From Hanleya hanleyi (Eukaryota > Mollusca > Polyplacophora > Lepidopleurida > Hanleyidae), in contig JAVTVY010017242.1 of assembly GCA_036873755.1 (NCBI GenBank), forward strand, positions 1-64,000: a stretch of DNA of 64,000 bases. The letters are read 5' to 3'. A model generated the notes under the pieces. It ran no database searches. It was not told the DNA's origin and saw nothing but the letters and a program-made list of their open reading frames with translations. The stretch's first letter is position 1, and every line of letters begins with the position of its first letter. The translations under genes were made by a program, and so were the position numbers. This document shows positions 63,821-64,000 of the stretch, piece by piece.

Positions 63821-64000
63821 TCAGTGCATGGGTGAAGCATTCAGCCTATGGTGTAGTCGGTCGGCTTGGTGACGAAAAACGTGACATTGGTCATCCTCTC
63901 TACGACCCACTGGGTGTTGGGGCGTTGTTGTTGGGCCCATTCCAAGGGATCTACGGTGTCCAGTTTCTCCAGCATCGCCTCTAGCGACGTCTTATCCGTG
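63821..64000 (-). pseudogene. Second zinc-finger/PolB-N gene, 3' part only (truncated by window end)
   Basis: Stop codon TGA (complement 63,821-63,823). The readable part corresponds to the end of the polymerase-like domain (LEWAQQQRPNTQWVVERMTN, VTFFVTKP) and is closest to the inner copies of E2. Whether the whole gene is open cannot be seen. Confidence 0.65.

Larger units (their letters stand above)
59191..64000. mobile_element. E3: Polinton-class element, left half (runs off the window)
   Basis: Starts AGTAGTATAT at 59,191, then the AACTCTTTTG and GGGGGCGCCACC block, then the terminal region shared with E1 and E2. Gene order (outer zinc-finger/PolB-N gene, then the 3' end of a second one) is that of the left half of E2, but the repeat arrays are those of E1 (CATATAGCC modules). 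The hexamer before it is TTCGGA; the right end is not in the window. Confidence 0.8.

Overview
The window looks like nuclear DNA of an animal, most likely a marine invertebrate and perhaps a mollusc. The reasons are long repeat-rich non-coding tracts, a helicase exon with a splice donor, a reverse-transcriptase tail of a type I recall as common in molluscs, and a short-repeat tail (56,280-56,390) like one I remember from gastropods. The species assignment is inference.

Four mobile elements dominate. A 15-kb Maverick/Polinton (36,429-51,452) has inverted repeats starting AGTAGTA. It carries protein-primed family-B DNA polymerase, cysteine protease, major capsid, penton-like, PX-like and pVI-like genes, packaging ATPase, a mucin-like membrane protein, chromodomain integrase, a tandem PC4-like protein, a RING protein and a CARD-PC4 protein. 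Most core enzyme and capsid genes are broken by frameshifts, stops or internal deletions. The protease, the PX-like and pVI-like genes and the CARD-PC4 gene read open.

The other three (E1, about 1,230-16,731; E2, 18,389-28,693; E3, 59,191 to beyond the window) are Polinton-class by their ends (AGTAGTA). E2 also has a 6-bp target duplication, AAGGTT. They lack capsid genes and carry chimeric C2H2 zinc-finger proteins. In E1 these are zinc finger + Polinton-type packaging ATPase + a helical 'DPxH' domain, and zinc finger + DPxH domain. In E2 and E3 it is three zinc fingers + the N-terminal domain of Polinton DNA polymerase. Both payloads share the same 3' module: a conserved hairpin followed by AATAAA. 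E2 keeps a remnant of the E1-type gene tail, so payloads have been swapped within a common chassis. E2 is a 10.3-kb palindrome with a head-to-head promoter at its centre; E1 is a palindrome whose right arm was then amplified in tandem.

Layout: 1-1,229 flank; E1; 16,732-18,382 flank; E2; 28,700-36,330 a large inverted array of about 190-bp repeats around a reverse-transcriptase fragment; a tRNA-derived sequence; the Polinton; 51,453-59,190 repeat-rich flank with a RecQ-like helicase exon; E3. Working hypothesis: E1-E3 are satellites of Polintons, using shared termini for integration in trans and zinc-finger fusions of the polymerase and ATPase domains to borrow replication or packaging. No gene of E2 or E3 is fully intact here; two E1 zinc-finger/DPxH genes are.
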